Below are positions 15,736 through 27,515 of a stretch of 64,000 nt of DNA, piece after piece. Under the pieces are notes generated by a model that saw only the letters and a list, made by a program, of their open reading frames with translations, was not told the origin of the DNA and ran no database searches. Source of the stretch: Candidatus Eiseniibacteriota bacterium. Its GTDB lineage: Bacteria > Eisenbacteria > RBG-16-71-46. The translations under genes were made by a program, and so were the position numbers. The stretch's first letter is position 1. Each line of letters starts with the position of its first letter. Location: positions 155,731 through 219,730 of the forward strand of contig JADJLL010000007.1 of NCBI GenBank assembly GCA_016710095.1, in the 5' to 3' direction.

Positions 15736-16932
15736 TCAGCCCCGGCCGGTCACGCGCAGCACTTCGGCCACGTCCTTGTCGCCGCGTCCCGAGAGGTTCA
15801 CGAGCACGCGCGCGTTCGGCCCGAGCTTCTTGCCCTCACGCAGCGTCCACGCGAGCGCGTGCGAGGATTCGAGCGCGGGCAGGATGCCCTCGAGGCGCGA
15901 GAGCGTCTCGAACGCGGCGAGCGCCTCTTCGTCCGTCGCGTGTGAGTACTCCGCGAGGCCCTGGTCGTTCAGCCACGCGTGCTCGGGCCCCAGGGCCGGA
16001 TAGTCGAGTCCGGCGGACACCGAGTGCGTCTCGCGCACCATGCCGTTCTCGTCCTGGAGGATCAGCGTGCGCGTGCCGTGCAGCACGCCGACCGAATGCT
16101 CGGGCACGCGCGCGGCGTGCTTGCCGCTCGCGATGCCGTGGCCCGCGGCTTCGACGCCGACCTTGCGCACCGAAGCGTCGCCGAGGAACGCGTGGAAGAG
16201 CCCGATCGCGTTGCTGCCGCCACCGACGCACGCGACGAGCACGTCGGGCAGGCCGCCCGCGAGCGCGTCGAACTGCGCGCGCGCCTCGATGCCGATCACG
16301 CGGTGGAAGTCGCGCACCATGACCGGGAACGGATGCGGTCCGAGCACCGAGCCGAGAATGTAGTGCGTGTCGCGCACGCGCGTGACCCAGTCGCGCAGCG
16401 CTTCGTTCACGGCGTCCTTGAGCGTGCGCGAGCCCGAGTCGACTTCGCGCACCTCGGCGCCCAGCAGCCGCATGCGCTCGACGTTCAGCTTCTGGCGGCG
16501 CGCGTCCTCGCTGCCCATGTACACGACGCACTCGAGCCCGAAGCGCGCGGCGGCCGCCGCGGTCGCGACGCCGTGCTGGCCCGCGCCCGTCTCGGCGATC
16601 ACGCGCGGCTTGCCCATGCGCTTGGTCAGCAGGCACTGGCCGATCGTGTTGTTGATCTTGTGCGCGCCCGTGTGGAGCAGGTCCTCGCGCTTGAGGAACA
16701 CGCGGCAGCCCGCGGCCTCGGAGAAGCGCTTCGCCTCGATCACCGGCGTCGGACGGCCCGCGAAGTCGCGCAGCGTCTCGTGCAGGTCGCGCTGGAACTC
16801 GGCGTCGCCCTGCGCGCGGACGTATTCGCGCTCGAGTTCTTCCAGCGCGTGGATCAGCGTTTCGGGGACGAACTTGCCGCCGTAGGGGCCAAAGTGGCCG
16901 CCGGCATCAGGACTACTGACGGATGCGCTCAT
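15736..16932 (-). CDS. trpB: Tryptophan synthase beta chain
   Basis: TrpB joins indole and serine to make tryptophan, using PLP, in complex with TrpA. The 398 residues are full length and unbroken. The PLP lysine lies in LLHTGAHKINNTIGQ. The GAGQHG loop, the glycine-rich phosphate grip VACVGGGSNAIG and the C-terminal LVNLSGRGDKD are all present. The ATG (16932) follows a GTG that overlaps the end of the trpF part, so translation is coupled to the operon upstream. No trpA follows in the window: a broken VOC gene comes next. TrpA must be encoded elsewhere. Confidence 0.97.
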   Translation of the reverse strand: MSASVSSPDAGGHFGPYGGKFVPETLIHALEELEREYVRAQGDAEFQRDLHETLRDFAGRPTPVIEAKRFSEAAGCRVFLKREDLLHTGAHKINNTIGQCLLTKRMGKPRVIAETGAGQHGVATAAAAARFGLECVVYMGSEDARRQKLNVERMRLLGAEVREVDSGSRTLKDAVNEALRDWVTRVRDTHYILGSVLGPHPFPVMVRDFHRVIGIEARAQFDALAGGLPDVLVACVGGGSNAIGLFHAFLGDASVRKVGVEAAGHGIASGKHAARVPEHSVGVLHGTRTLILQDENGMVRETHSVSAGLDYPALGPEHAWLNDQGLAEYSHATDEEALAAFETLSRLEGILPALESSHALAWTLREGKKLGPNARVLVNLSGRGDKDVAEVLRVTGRG

Positions 16933-18382
16933 CACTCTCCCTCACCGCGGCGACGAAGCGCCGCACGCGTGTCGGGGTCCTTGATGCCGGGGCAGATCTC
17001 GAGGCGGGACGATGCGTCCACGCCGAACGGCCGCAGCCCCGGCGATCGCGGCGGCGACGTTGTCGGGGTCGAGCCCGCCCGCGAGCAGAACGGCCGCTCG
17101 CCGCAGAGCACTGCGCGCCGCGTTCCCACGGGAAAGGTCTGGCCCGTGCCGCCGTCCATGCCGGCCTTCGCGGTGTCGAGAAGCACGAGGTGCGGCGTGG
17201 GCGGCAACTCGCCGTGCAGCGCGCCGTCCTCCGAAACTCCGAGCCCGAACGCGCACGGCAGCGGGAAGTCCGCGGGCCAGTCCGCCGGTGAGACTCGGTG
17301 CAGCTGGATGCGCGAGGCGCCCGCGGTCCGGGCGAGCGCGAGCGCTTCGTCCGGCGGTCACGCGCCAGCACCGCCACGCCCACCGCGCCGGGCAACGCGG
17401 CGACGATCTCCCCCGCGGCGGCCGGATCGATCCCGCGCGGGCTCGACGCCTTCACGATGAAACCGAGCCAGTCGGCGCCGCACTCGAGCGCCCACGCGGC
17501 GTCCTCGCGGCGCGTGAGGCCGCACACCTTCACGATCGTGCGGCGCGCGCTCGGGGACACGTGGGCGCGGCTCACGCGCCGCGAGCGGGCCGCGCCGAGC
17601 GCCGCGAGCGTGGCCGCGGGATCGGCGCTAGTCATGAACACCTCGCCCATCAGCACCGCGTCGCAGCACGTCTCGCGCAAGCGCGTGAGGTCTTCGGGGC
17701 GCGACAGGCCGCTCTCGGCGACCGCGACGACGTGTTCCGGCAATCGCGGCAGGAGCCGGATGCTCGTCTCGAGGCTCACTTCGAACGTGCGCAGCGAGCG
17801 GTTGTTGATACCGACGATCGCGGCGCCCGCGCGCAGCGCCGGGCCCAGCTCTTCCTCGTCGTGGATCTCGACGAGCGTGTCGAGCCCGAGCAGCCGCGCC
17901 TCGCCGATGAAGCGCGCCATCTCGGCCTCCGACAGCAGCGCGGCGAGCAGCAGCACGGCGTCCGCGCCACGGGCCGCGGCGTCGACGATCTGGTACGAGT
18001 CGACGACGAAGTCCTTCATGAGCAGCGGCAGCTTCACGTGCGGGCGCACGTCGTTCATCCACTTCGGGTCGCCGAGGAAGTGATCGACCTCGGTGACGAG
18101 CGACACGGCGGCGGCGCCGTTCGCTTCGTACAGCTTGGCGGACGCGATCGGGTCCACGTGCTCGTTGAGCAGTCCCTTGGAAGGCGAAGCGCGCTTCACC
18201 TCGCAGAGCATCTTGATCGCGCCGGCCTCTCCCCCGCGCCGCAGCGCGCGTTCGAGGCGTCCCGCGGGTTCCGTGCGCACGATGCGGTTGCGGAGCACGT
18301 GCGCGGGCACGGCCTCGCTCATCTCCGCGACCCTGCGGCGGCGGTCGGCGACGATGCGCGCGAGGAAGTCCACGCCGCTCAC
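16932..18382 (-). CDS. trpCF: TrpC-TrpF fusion; the TrpF half is frameshifted
   Basis: The N-terminal 265 residues are a complete indole-3-glycerol-phosphate synthase: CEVKRASPSKG, SLVTEVDHFLGDP, LLMKDFVVDSYQ, GINNRSLRTF and VAESGLS. An in-frame linker without a stop leads into phosphoribosylanthranilate isomerase (TIVKVCGLTRREDA, ADWLGFIV), so the two are fused as in enteric TrpC(F). The TrpF part then changes frame near 17355 and at least twice more. Its later blocks IQLHRVSPADWP, LVLLDTAKAGMDGGTGQTFP, LLAGGLDPDNVAAAI and GVDASSRLEICPGIKDP are all recognisable in other frames, ending at TGA 16932-16934. All key TrpF blocks survive, so sequencing indels are more likely than gene loss. The start is GTG, overlapping the RDD gene. 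Confidence 0.88.
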
Positions 18383-19113
18383 GACGCCACCACCATGCGC
18401 GCGTCACCGGTTTCGCGGTCGCGCTCGGGCGCCTGACGGAGCACGAGGCAGCCGCAGATCATGTCGTGCAGCGTCTGGCGCTTGCCGTTCCACAACTGCA
18501 GCAGGTAGCCGACGCCGCAGAGCAGCGTCGAGAGCACCTTGGCGAACTGGCGTGCGAGCGCGCGGCCGAAGCCGATGCGGCGGCCGTGCGAGTCGGTGAC
18601 CGCGAGCCCCATCATTTGCTGGCCGAGCGAGCCCTGCGCGCCCGACGCTTCGAGCGTCGCGCAATAGACCACGGCGAGCGCGAGGCCGCAGGCCTCGGCG
18701 GTGAGCGCCGTCTTGTCACCCCACTCGTCGTCGTACGAGAGCACCGGCAGGCCGAGCAGCACGCGCAGGATCGCCTGCGGGAAGAAGAGCAGCATGCCGT
18801 CGAGAAGCATGGCGACGAGACGCCGCCAGAAGCCCGCGTACGGAAGCGCCGGTTCGGGCGTGCGCGCGTACGTCGGTGCCGCGTATGCCGGAGGCGCCGG
18901 TGCTTCGACCGGCGGCGAAAAAGGCAGTGGCGGAGGAGGCATCGTCGCGCCGTATGCCGGCGCCGCGGCGGGCTCGGCGTGCGTCTCCGCGAGCGCGATC
19001 GGTTCGCTCACGGCGAGCGGCGCCGCGGGTTCCGGCGTGCCCAGCGTGGCGCCGCAACCCGCGCAGAAGCGATCGGCCTCGGAGGCCTGCCGCCCGCAGC
19101 GATCGCAATGCAT
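18379..19113 (-). CDS. Zinc-ribbon and RDD-family membrane protein inside the trp operon
   Basis: This 244-residue protein begins with a zinc ribbon, MHCDRCGRQASEADRFCAGC (two CxxC pairs). A long Ala/Pro-rich linker follows (about 25-95). The C-terminal RDD domain begins with the Arg-containing GFWRRLVAMLLDG and has three predicted membrane spans, including TAEACGLALAVVYCATLE and VLSTLLCGVGYLLQLW. The SLGQQMMGLAVTDSHGRRIG segment is typical of RDD proteins. RDD proteins are poorly understood membrane proteins, some linked to ion transport. It sits between trpD (14-bp gap) and trpC (4-bp overlap), so it must be co-expressed with tryptophan genes. A role there is not known. Confidence 0.85.
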   Translation of the reverse strand: MHCDRCGRQASEADRFCAGCGATLGTPEPAAPLAVSEPIALAETHAEPAAAPAYGATMPPPPLPFSPPVEAPAPPAYAAPTYARTPEPALPYAGFWRRLVAMLLDGMLLFFPQAILRVLLGLPVLSYDDEWGDKTALTAEACGLALAVVYCATLEASGAQGSLGQQMMGLAVTDSHGRRIGFGRALARQFAKVLSTLLCGVGYLLQLWNGKRQTLHDMICGCLVLRQAPERDRETGDARMVVAS

Positions 19114-19127
19114 GTCCGCTCTCCCGC

Positions 19128-20131
19128 TCAGCCGCGGAACGCGGCCATGTCGGCCAGCTTGCGCGAGGCGTCCCCACTGTCGATCGCCTGCTTCGCGCGC
19201 TCGATGCCGGAGGCGAGATCGGGCGTGGTCCCGGCCACGACGAGCGCGGCGGCGGTGTTGAGCACGACGATGTCGCGGCCCGGGCCGGTCTCGCCCTGGA
19301 GGATCGCGCGCGTGCGCGCCGCGTTCTCGGAGGCGCTGCCACCCGCGACACCCGAACGATCGGTGTGCGCGAGCCCGTACGCGGCCGGATCGACTTCGTA
19401 TTCGGTGATCTTGCCGTCGTTCAGTTCGGCGACGTGGTTCTTCGCGAACACCGTCAGTTCGTCCATGCCGTCGCGGCCGTGGACGACCATCGCGCGCTCG
19501 CTGCCGAGCGACTGCAGCACTTCGGCGATCGGGCGCACGAGCGTGTCGGAGTACACGCCGAGCAGCTGGCGCGTGGCGCCGGCCGGGTTCGTGAGCGGGC
19601 CGAGCACGTTGAAGACCGTGCGGACGCCGAGCTCGCGGCGCGGGCCGACGGCGTGACGCAGCGCGCCGTGGTAGTTCGGCGCGAACAGGAACGTGATGCC
19701 GAGGATGTCGAGCGAACGCGCGGCGTCCACGGGCGTCAGGTCGATGCCGACGCCGAGCGACTCGAGCACGTCGGCGCTGCCGGTGCGGCTCGAGACGGCG
19801 CGGTTGCCGTGCTTGGCGACCGCGACGCCGCACGAGGCGACGACGATCGCGACGGTCGTCGAGATGTTGATCGTGCCGGCGTTGTCACCGCCGGTGCCGC
19901 AGGTGTCGAGCAGCGGCGCACGCCGCGCGTGCAGCGGCGGCACGCGCTGGCGCATCGCCTCGGCGAAGCCGCCGATCTCGTCCGTGGTCTCGCCCTTCAT
20001 GCGCAGCGCGACGGCGAGCCCGGCGATCTGGGAAGGCGTGGCCTCTCCCGCGAGCACCTGCTCCATCGTGGCGCGCGCGAGTTCGCGCGAGAGATTCTCG
20101 TGAGCGACGGCACGGGCGATGGCGGACTGGA

Positions 20132-20135
<4 letters not shown>
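19128..20135 (-). CDS. trpD: Anthranilate phosphoribosyltransferase
   Basis: TrpD transfers phosphoribosyl from PRPP to anthranilate. The 335 residues contain the PRPP-binding LLDTCGTGGDNAGTINIST, the KHGNRAVSSRTGSADVLE block, FLFAPNYHGALRHAVGPRRE, the NVLGPLTNPAGA motif and HGRDGMDELT. The start is GTG, overlapping the trpG stop by 4 bp. Frame and length are normal. Confidence 0.96.
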
Positions 20136-20718
<583 letters not shown>

Positions 20719-20722
<4 letters not shown>

Positions 20723-22185
20723 CGCGCACCCCGCTCGGCCCGCTGCACCGCCAGCCACAGCGCGCGGCCCTTGTTCATGGTTTCGTCCCACTCGTGCTCG
20801 GGCTGCGAGTCCGCCACGATGCCGGCGCCCACGCCCCAGTACGCCTTGCCGTTCGCGTACACGAGCGTGCGGATGGCGATCGCGAGATCGAGGTTGCCGT
20901 GATAGTCGAAGTGCCCGACGGCGCCGGCGTAGATGCCGCGGCGCACGGGCTCGAGCGACTCGATGATCTCCATCGCGCGCACCTTGGGCGCGCCCGACAG
21001 CGTGCCGGCCGGGAACGTCGCGCGCACGGCGTCGATCGGGGCGAGTTCGCCCTTCACGCGTCCGCGCACGTTGCTGACCAGATGCATGACCTGCGAGTAG
21101 CGCTCGATCTTCATGTACTCGTTCGTCTCGACCGTGCCGTATTCGGCGACGCGGCCGACGTCGTTGCGGCCGAGGTCCACGAGCATGACGTGCTCGGCGC
21201 GTTCCTTCTCGTTCGCGAGCAGCTCTTCCTCGAGCGCGCGGTCCTCGTCGGCCGTGCGGCCGCGCGGGCGCGTGCCGGCGATCGGGCGCACTTCGATGGT
21301 CGTGTCCGTGCGGCGCACGAGCACTTCGGGCGAGCTGCCGACGATCGAGAAATCGCCGACGCGGAGGAAGTACATGTACGGCGACGGGTTCGTCACGCGC
21401 AGCGCGCGGTAACCCTCGAACGCGGGCTGCGACACGTCGGCGCTCATGCGGTGGCTGAGCACGACCTGGAAGATGTCGCCGGCGCGGATGTGTTCCTTGG
21501 CGGTCTCGACGGCCGCCATGAACTTCTCCTTCGACACGCTGGAGACCGGTTCGCTCGCCTCGCCCCACGCCGGCGGCTCGATCCACGAGAGCGGCTTGCG
21601 CAGGCGCTCGACCTCGGCGTTCAGTCGGCCGACGGCCGCGTCGTACGCGGCGTTCGGGTCGTCTCCCCCGCGCGCGTGCGTCACGACCTTCATGGTGTGC
21701 GTGAGGTTGTCGAACACGCTCACGACGTCACCGAAGAGGAAGATCGCGTCCGGGACCTGGAGCTCGTCCTTCGCCTGGGTGGGCAGCTTCTCGAACCAGC
21801 GCACGGCGTCGTACGAGAGGTAGCCCACGGCGCCGCCGCAGAAGCGCGGCAGGCCGGGCAGCGCGACCGCCTGATGCTCGCGCAGAAGCGCGGCGAGTTC
21901 CTCGAGCGGGTGCTTCGTGCCCTTGATGGTCTTGCCGTCGCGATGGATCTCGCACGTTTCGCCGCGCGCGGTGAAGACGAGCGACGGGCGGCTGCCGAGC
22001 AGCGAATAGCGCCCCCACTTCTCGCCGCCTTCGACGCTCTCGAGGAGGAACCCGTAAGGGCCGTCGTCGATCTTGCGGAACGCGGAGACGGGCGTGTCGT
22101 GGTCGGCGAACACTTCGCGATAGACCGGCACGAGCTTGCCGGTCTTGGCGAGTGCGTGGAACTCGGAGCGAGTGGGAACGATCAC
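20719..22185 (-). CDS. trpE: Anthranilate synthase component I
   Basis: TrpE converts chorismate to anthranilate with ammonia from TrpG. The 488 residues have the N-terminal tryptophan-binding motif region FLLESVEGGEKWGRYS, which in the family gives feedback inhibition, and the catalytic chorismate-binding domain with DIFQVVLSHRMSA, the IAGTRPRG block, LVDLGRNDVGRV and FPAGTLSGAPKVRAMEII. The start is GTG overlapping the recN stop (GTGA), which ties tryptophan genes to recN translation. No leader peptide is seen in front, because recN fills the space. Confidence 0.96.
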
Positions 22186-23874
22186 GAATGGCCCTTGCCG
22201 GAGGGCGCCGCCAACAACTCGCGCGCCTGCCTTCGGGTGGTGTCCGTCACTCGCTCGCCCGCGAGCATGCGCGAAAGCTCCTCGACGCGGTCGGCGGCCG
22301 AAAGCACCGCCACCCTCGCCGTGGTGCGGCCGCCGGACACCTGCTTGGAAACGGACAGGTGATGGCGCCCCAACGCCGCGATCATGGGCAGGTGGGTGAC
22401 ACAAATGACCTGGCGGTGCTCGGCGAGGCTCCGGAGGCGTTCCCCCACAGCCTGCGCAACGGCACCGCCGATGCCGGAATCTACTTCGTCGAACACGAGA
22501 AGGTCAACGCGGTCACGGGTTTGCAGCGCGCACTTGAGTGCGAGCATGACGCGGGACAGCTCGCCCCCCGAGGCGATCTTCTGGAGCACGCGTGCGGGCT
22601 CGCCCGGATTCGCGGTGAAGAGCAGCTGGACGTCGTCGAGGCCGGTCGGCCCGGGCTGGCCCGTGGGCGACGGCGCGACCTCGAAGCTGATCCGCGCGTG
22701 CGGGAAGCCGAGCGGCTTGAGCTCCTTGCTCAGGCGCGTGGTCCACTGGGTCGCGGCCGCCTTGCGGGCCGTCGTGAGCGCCTTGCCGGCTGCGAGGCAC
22801 GCGGCCTCCGCTTTCTCGCGCCGCGCGCGGGCGCGTTCGAGCGCGCCTTCGGAGTCCTCGCCCTCGGCCAGCTCGGTGCGCAGCTCCTCGCGCCAGGCGA
22901 GCAGCTCGGCGACCGGACGGCGGTACTTGCGCGTGAGCCGTGCGTACCGCTCGCGGCGCGCCTCGACCTCCTCGAGCGCGGCCGGGTCGGCCTCGAGCTT
23001 GTCGAGATAGTCGGCCAGCGTGCGCGCGGCCTCGGCCGCGGCGATCGCCGCCTCGTTCACGGCCGCGACGGTCTCCGGCGAGCGAGCCGTCGAGCGCGGC
23101 GGCCTGGTCGAGCGCGTGGCGCGCGGCGCCGAGCGATTCGCCCGCCGCCGACTCGCCCTCGGAGAGCCGCTCGAGCGCGGCGGAAGCCAGCGCGCGCAGC
23201 CGGTCGGCGTGCGCGAGACGCGAGGCCTCCTGCTTCAGCTCTTCTTCCTCGCCCTCGGCGAGCTGCGCGTCGTCGAGTTCCGCGGCGGCCGCGCTCAGGT
23301 AGTCGCGCCGCTCGGCGAACGTCGCGAGTGATTCCTGCAGCCGCGACAGGTCGCCGTCGGCCTCGCGCAGCGCGGCGAGCGTCTCGCCGTACGCCGCGCG
23401 CTGGTCCTCGAGCGCGCCCAGCCGGTCGAGCGTCGCGAGCGCGGCGCCTTCGCGCAGCAGGCTCTGGTGTTCGTGCTGGCCGTGCAGGTCGAGCAGCCAC
23501 TCGCCGAGCTTCTTGAGCGAGGCGAGTGTGACGCCGGTTTGGTTGACCGTCGCGCGGCTGCGTCCTTCGGCGCTCACCTCGCGGCGCACGATGAGCAGCT
23601 CGCCGTCGAAGTCCGTGCCCCATTCGTCGAGCAGCGCGGCGACGCGCTTCGCGGTGTCGCCGCTCAGGCGGAACTCGCCTTCGACGACCGCGGCCTTCGC
23701 CCCTTCGCGCACGACATCCGCGTCGGCGCGCGCGCCGACGAGCAGGCCGAGCGACGAGACGACCAGTGACTTGCCCGCGCCGGTCTCGCCGGTGACCGCG
23801 TGCAGACCGTCGCCGAGCGCGAGTTCGACGCGTTCGGCGAGTGCGAGGTCACGAATGCTCAAACGTTCCAGCAT
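22182..23874 (-). CDS. recN: DNA repair protein RecN, one frameshift
   Basis: RecN is an SMC-like ATPase that helps double-strand-break repair. The N-terminal part has Walker A HAVTGETGAGKSLVVSSLGL and the LLDLHGQHEHQSLL segment. Long coiled-coil arms follow. The C-terminal part has the ABC signature region KIASGGELSRVMLALK, Walker B VDLLVFDEVDSGIGG and the CVTHLPMIAALG His switch. A one-base frame break near 23070-23085 (around TVAAVNEAAI) separates the two halves. Both are otherwise intact, with a combined length near 564 residues, normal for the family. An indel error is the likely cause. It heads the trp operon through a 4-bp overlap with trpE. Confidence 0.92.
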
Positions 23875-24025
23875 GTGCGTTCCCGCTTCCCTTCGGGGCG
23901 CGACCGTGTGGGAAGAAAGCCCGCCCCCGGAGGGATGCGAGCGTGCGAGGTGGGCGCAGTCTAGCCCAGACCGGTGCGCGCGCGCAGCACGGGAGTGCGC
24001 GCCGTGGCGCGTGCACGCGGGTCGT

Positions 24026-27000
24026 TCAGCGCAGCACGACCATGCGCTTCGAGACGCGCCGGCCGCCCGCCTCGGCTCCGATCAGGTAGAGCCCCGGTGG
24101 CAGCGTCGCCGTGTCGAGCGACAAGGTCTCCGTGGCCGCCCGGGCGACACCCGACCAGAGCAGCCGCACCTGCCGGCCGCTCACGTCGAAGAGCGCGGCA
24201 CGCGCGGCGCCCGCGCCGGGCCACGTGATGCCCATCTGGACGACGCCGCGCGCGGGATGTCGAGACAGCGCGATAGCAGGCAGCGTGAGCAGGCCCGACG
24301 CATCCGCGATCGCGCTCCCCTGCTGCGCGAGGCGCATGCCACCCGCGATGTCGCGGACCGTGAACTCGACGGTCTCGCCCGCGAGCGTGTGGAACTGCTG
24401 CGCACGGCGGATCGTGAGATCCATCGTGCACGAGTCGGGCGGTACCCGTAGGCCCAGCGTGGTCGTGAGCGATCTCAGATCCATGCCGCGCACCCAGCGC
24501 GTGGTCAAGTCCACGCCTTCCGTGTCCCACTCGAAGTAGCCGTTGATCGTTCCCGTCGAATCACCGTCCGTTGCGGTGCCGTCGCCCGGGTCGCCGTCGA
24601 AGCTGCAGCGTGAGGGTGCCGGATAGCTCTGGTCGAGCTCGTAGCGATACATGCGCCGTGGGTCCTGCGTCGGCGACCAGATCGCCGGATAGTTCTCGTT
24701 GTGGTGGCGCATCTCCCAGTAGAGCGCGCTCCCCCGGCCCGCTCGCCTGCATGGCTTCCCAGAACGGCGGGTTCTCCGCCCAACCCATCGTGATGTCGAG
24801 CTTGCCCGAATAGAGGTACATCGGTGCGAACGGTCGCTCGGGAGCGTGTTCGGCGAGCCAGCCCGCGTCGAGCTGCTCGTAGATGTGCCCTCCCTCGCTC
24901 GCGGGCAGGTTCGACGCGAGCGTGCCCCACATCGCGTTCGCGAGCCTGCGCAGGCTGCCGTTCCGGATTGAACCAGCAGGTCGTGTCGGGATCGGTGTCG
25001 AACGAGTAGTCCGACTTGCCCACGACGGACATCGTCGCGGCGAATCGGTCACCGAGGTGCGTGCCCATCAGTACCGAGCCCGCACCGCCCATCGAGTAGC
25101 CGAACGCGTACACGCGCGTCGAGTCGATCGGGAACGTGCGCAGCGCCCAGTCGAGCGTGAAGTTCACCCGGCGCAGCGTGTAGTCCATCACCGTGCCGCT
25201 CGTGAGGGCCGGCGTCGCGGTCGACGTGATGTCGTACGTGTCGGCGTAGCCGTACCAGAACGTGTTCTGCCCGTTCGGCAGCCAGTCGTCGAGCCCGAGC
25301 ACCCACTCGCCCGGATAGCCCGTGCCGTAGATGCCGTCGAGCAGGCTGCCGCCGCGATAGTGCAGCGGCACGAGCAGCGTGGTCTGCGAGAAGGGAATCG
25401 CGGGCGGCGACACGACGGCGCAGTCGTAAGCGAGACCGGGACGATTGCCCATCGCCGGCATGAGCGGCGTGTCGTGATCCGGCACGAACAGCGTCCACAC
25501 CTCGGCGTGATTTCCGTAATGATCGATGGGGTGCTGGTACACCGGCCGCGGAAGCTGGAGCATTTCGCTCACGGATGCGCCCAATGCGTTGGAGCCCGGC
25601 GAGACGGTGGTGTTCTCGCCGAAGACGCTGTTCTGCGCGGTGACGGCGTACCAGGCGGCGCCGCTCGCGCTCGCGGTATGGACGAAGAGCCCTCGCGCCG
25701 GATCGAGCGCCGTCGCGAGCGAGTCGATCTTGTAGCCGTACGCGACGCTCAAGCCCTGGGACAGATGGCGGTCGTACGCGCTCGAATCCCCGACCGAGCC
25801 GACGAGCGTGGCCATGGCGAGATCCGCGTTCGTCGCGATCGGCGACGCCGAGCGATAGACGCGGTACTTCCAGTTGGTTCCCGGCGGGCACGTCCAAGTG
25901 AGGAACGTCTGCCCGTCGTGGTGCGTCGCGGCGAGCGAACGCACGGCCGTCGCCGAAGGGCCTGCGGCGCCGAGCGCCGCCATCGCGACGTCGGTGCCTC
26001 GGGTCGCCACCGCGCGTGCGTCTGTCCACGTGACGAACGCGCCGCCGAGGCCGTCGGCGGTGACGCGCGTCGCGCTGCTCGGCCGCCACGGTGCAGACCG
26101 CGGTGCCCGACGCAGCCCACCCACTCGCGGTCGCGCCGCTCGCATCGAGCCGCGTCGCGTAGACGTCGGCGCCGTCGAGCGCGATGTCGCGCGCGTCGTG
26201 CCAGGTGAGGAACAGCCCTCCCGCTCCGTCCGAGGCCAGCGTGGGCGCGATTTGTGCGCCGGCGTGGGGCGCGGCCGCGACGCCTGCCGCGGGCCAGGGC
26301 GCGACCGGTGCGCCGTTCGCTCCGAGATGTTGCGCATACACGGCGGCCGTCCCCGAGCGCGCGTCCTGCCAGGTGACGTGGACGCCGCCCGCGGAATCCG
26401 CGAGCGCGCCGAACCGTCCCTGCTCTCCCGCCGCGCTCGCGACCGCATTGCCGTCGGCGGCCCAGCCACTCACCGGCGCGCCGGCCGCATCCACGCGGAC
26501 CGCGCGCAACTGCGTGACGCCGGTGCGGCGATCGCACCAGCGCGATCGCGCCGCCGGAGGCGTCGCTCACGAGACGCGGCGCATACTGGTTCCCCGCAGC
26601 GGACACGAGCGCGAATCCACCGGCGCTCCAGCCCGAGGCGGGGGTGCCGTCGCTCTTCAGGCGCTGGAGCCAGACGTCTCCCGTGCCCGCGCGCACGTCC
26701 TGCCAGCCGATGTACACGCCGCCCGCGCCGTCGGCCAGCAAGCTCGCCGCCGACGAGTCGCTGAGCGTGGAAGAGAGCGTCAGGCCGGCCGCGGGCCACG
26801 CGGGATCGAGCGTGCCGTTCGCGAGCACGTGCTGCGCGCTCAGCCGCCGTGGCGAGACGCCGAGGTCGGTCCACGCGACGAACGCGCCGCCCGCCCCGTC
26901 GCTCGCGATGGCGGGGTGCAACTGGTCCGCGGGCGCGTTGTTCACGAGCCGACCGTTCGCGGGCCAGCCCGAGCCGCGCGTGCCCGAGGGCGTGAAGCGC

Positions 27001-27410
27001 TCGACGTAGATGTCGAAGCCCGTGCCCGCGTTGCAGCGATTGTCGGACCAGACGCCGAGCACGCCGTTCTCGTCCGCGAGCAACGAGAGCTCGGTCTTCG
27101 AGCACGTGACGAAGGTCATCGATGCGCCGTTGTCGGGCCAGCCCGTCGCGCGTTGCATCGAAGGCGTCACACGTTGCACGTAGATGTCGGTGTTGTAGCC
27201 GAGCCGCTGGTCGAGCCAGCCGACGTACACGCCGCCGGCCCCGTCGGGCACGCTCACGGGCGCGAACTGGTCGAAAGGCGAGACGCATACCGGAATGCCG
27301 TCCGCGGCGTGCGCGGCGGACACCGACCCGCTGGCCATCGCGCCTGCGAGGGCCAGCGTGAGGAGCGAGTTCCGGATCGTCTCGAGCGGTGGGAAGCGGC
27401 GCGGGTGCAT
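24026..27410 (-). CDS. Secreted repeat protein with esterase-like domain and FlgD-type C-terminal domain, four frameshifts
   Basis: Reassembled from three frames, this is one protein of about 1125 residues. It has a signal peptide (LLTLALAGAMASGSVSAAHA). A run of 60-70-residue repeats follows, each with S-D-G-A-G-G-x-[FV]-x-x-W-x-D-x-R, which suggests a beta-propeller. Next comes a fibronectin-type module (HDGQTFLTWTCPPGTNWKY). An alpha/beta-hydrolase-like domain has the nucleophile elbow GYSMGGAGSVLMGTHLGDR, and the YLYSGKLDITMGWAENPPFW segment may carry later catalytic residues. The C-terminal FlgD-like domain includes ALFDVSGRQVRLL, LPPGLYLIGAE and RRVSKRMVVLR, a likely secretion or sorting tag. 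Frames change near 26525, 26080, 24965 and 24740. The hydrolase substrate is unknown. Confidence 0.75.
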
Positions 27411-27515
27411 GGCGGAACCGGATCGGTCGTGGTGGCGGAGTTCAGGAGAGGCCGAAGGAAAACGATACCGTTCGCACGGTGCGTGCCGCCAGACCGAAGT
27501 TGGCGCCGGGGAGAA

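Noticed and set aside
15736..16935. GTG at 16935 as trpB start
   Set aside because: ATG at 16932 is in frame and better placed; the GTG adds only one residue.
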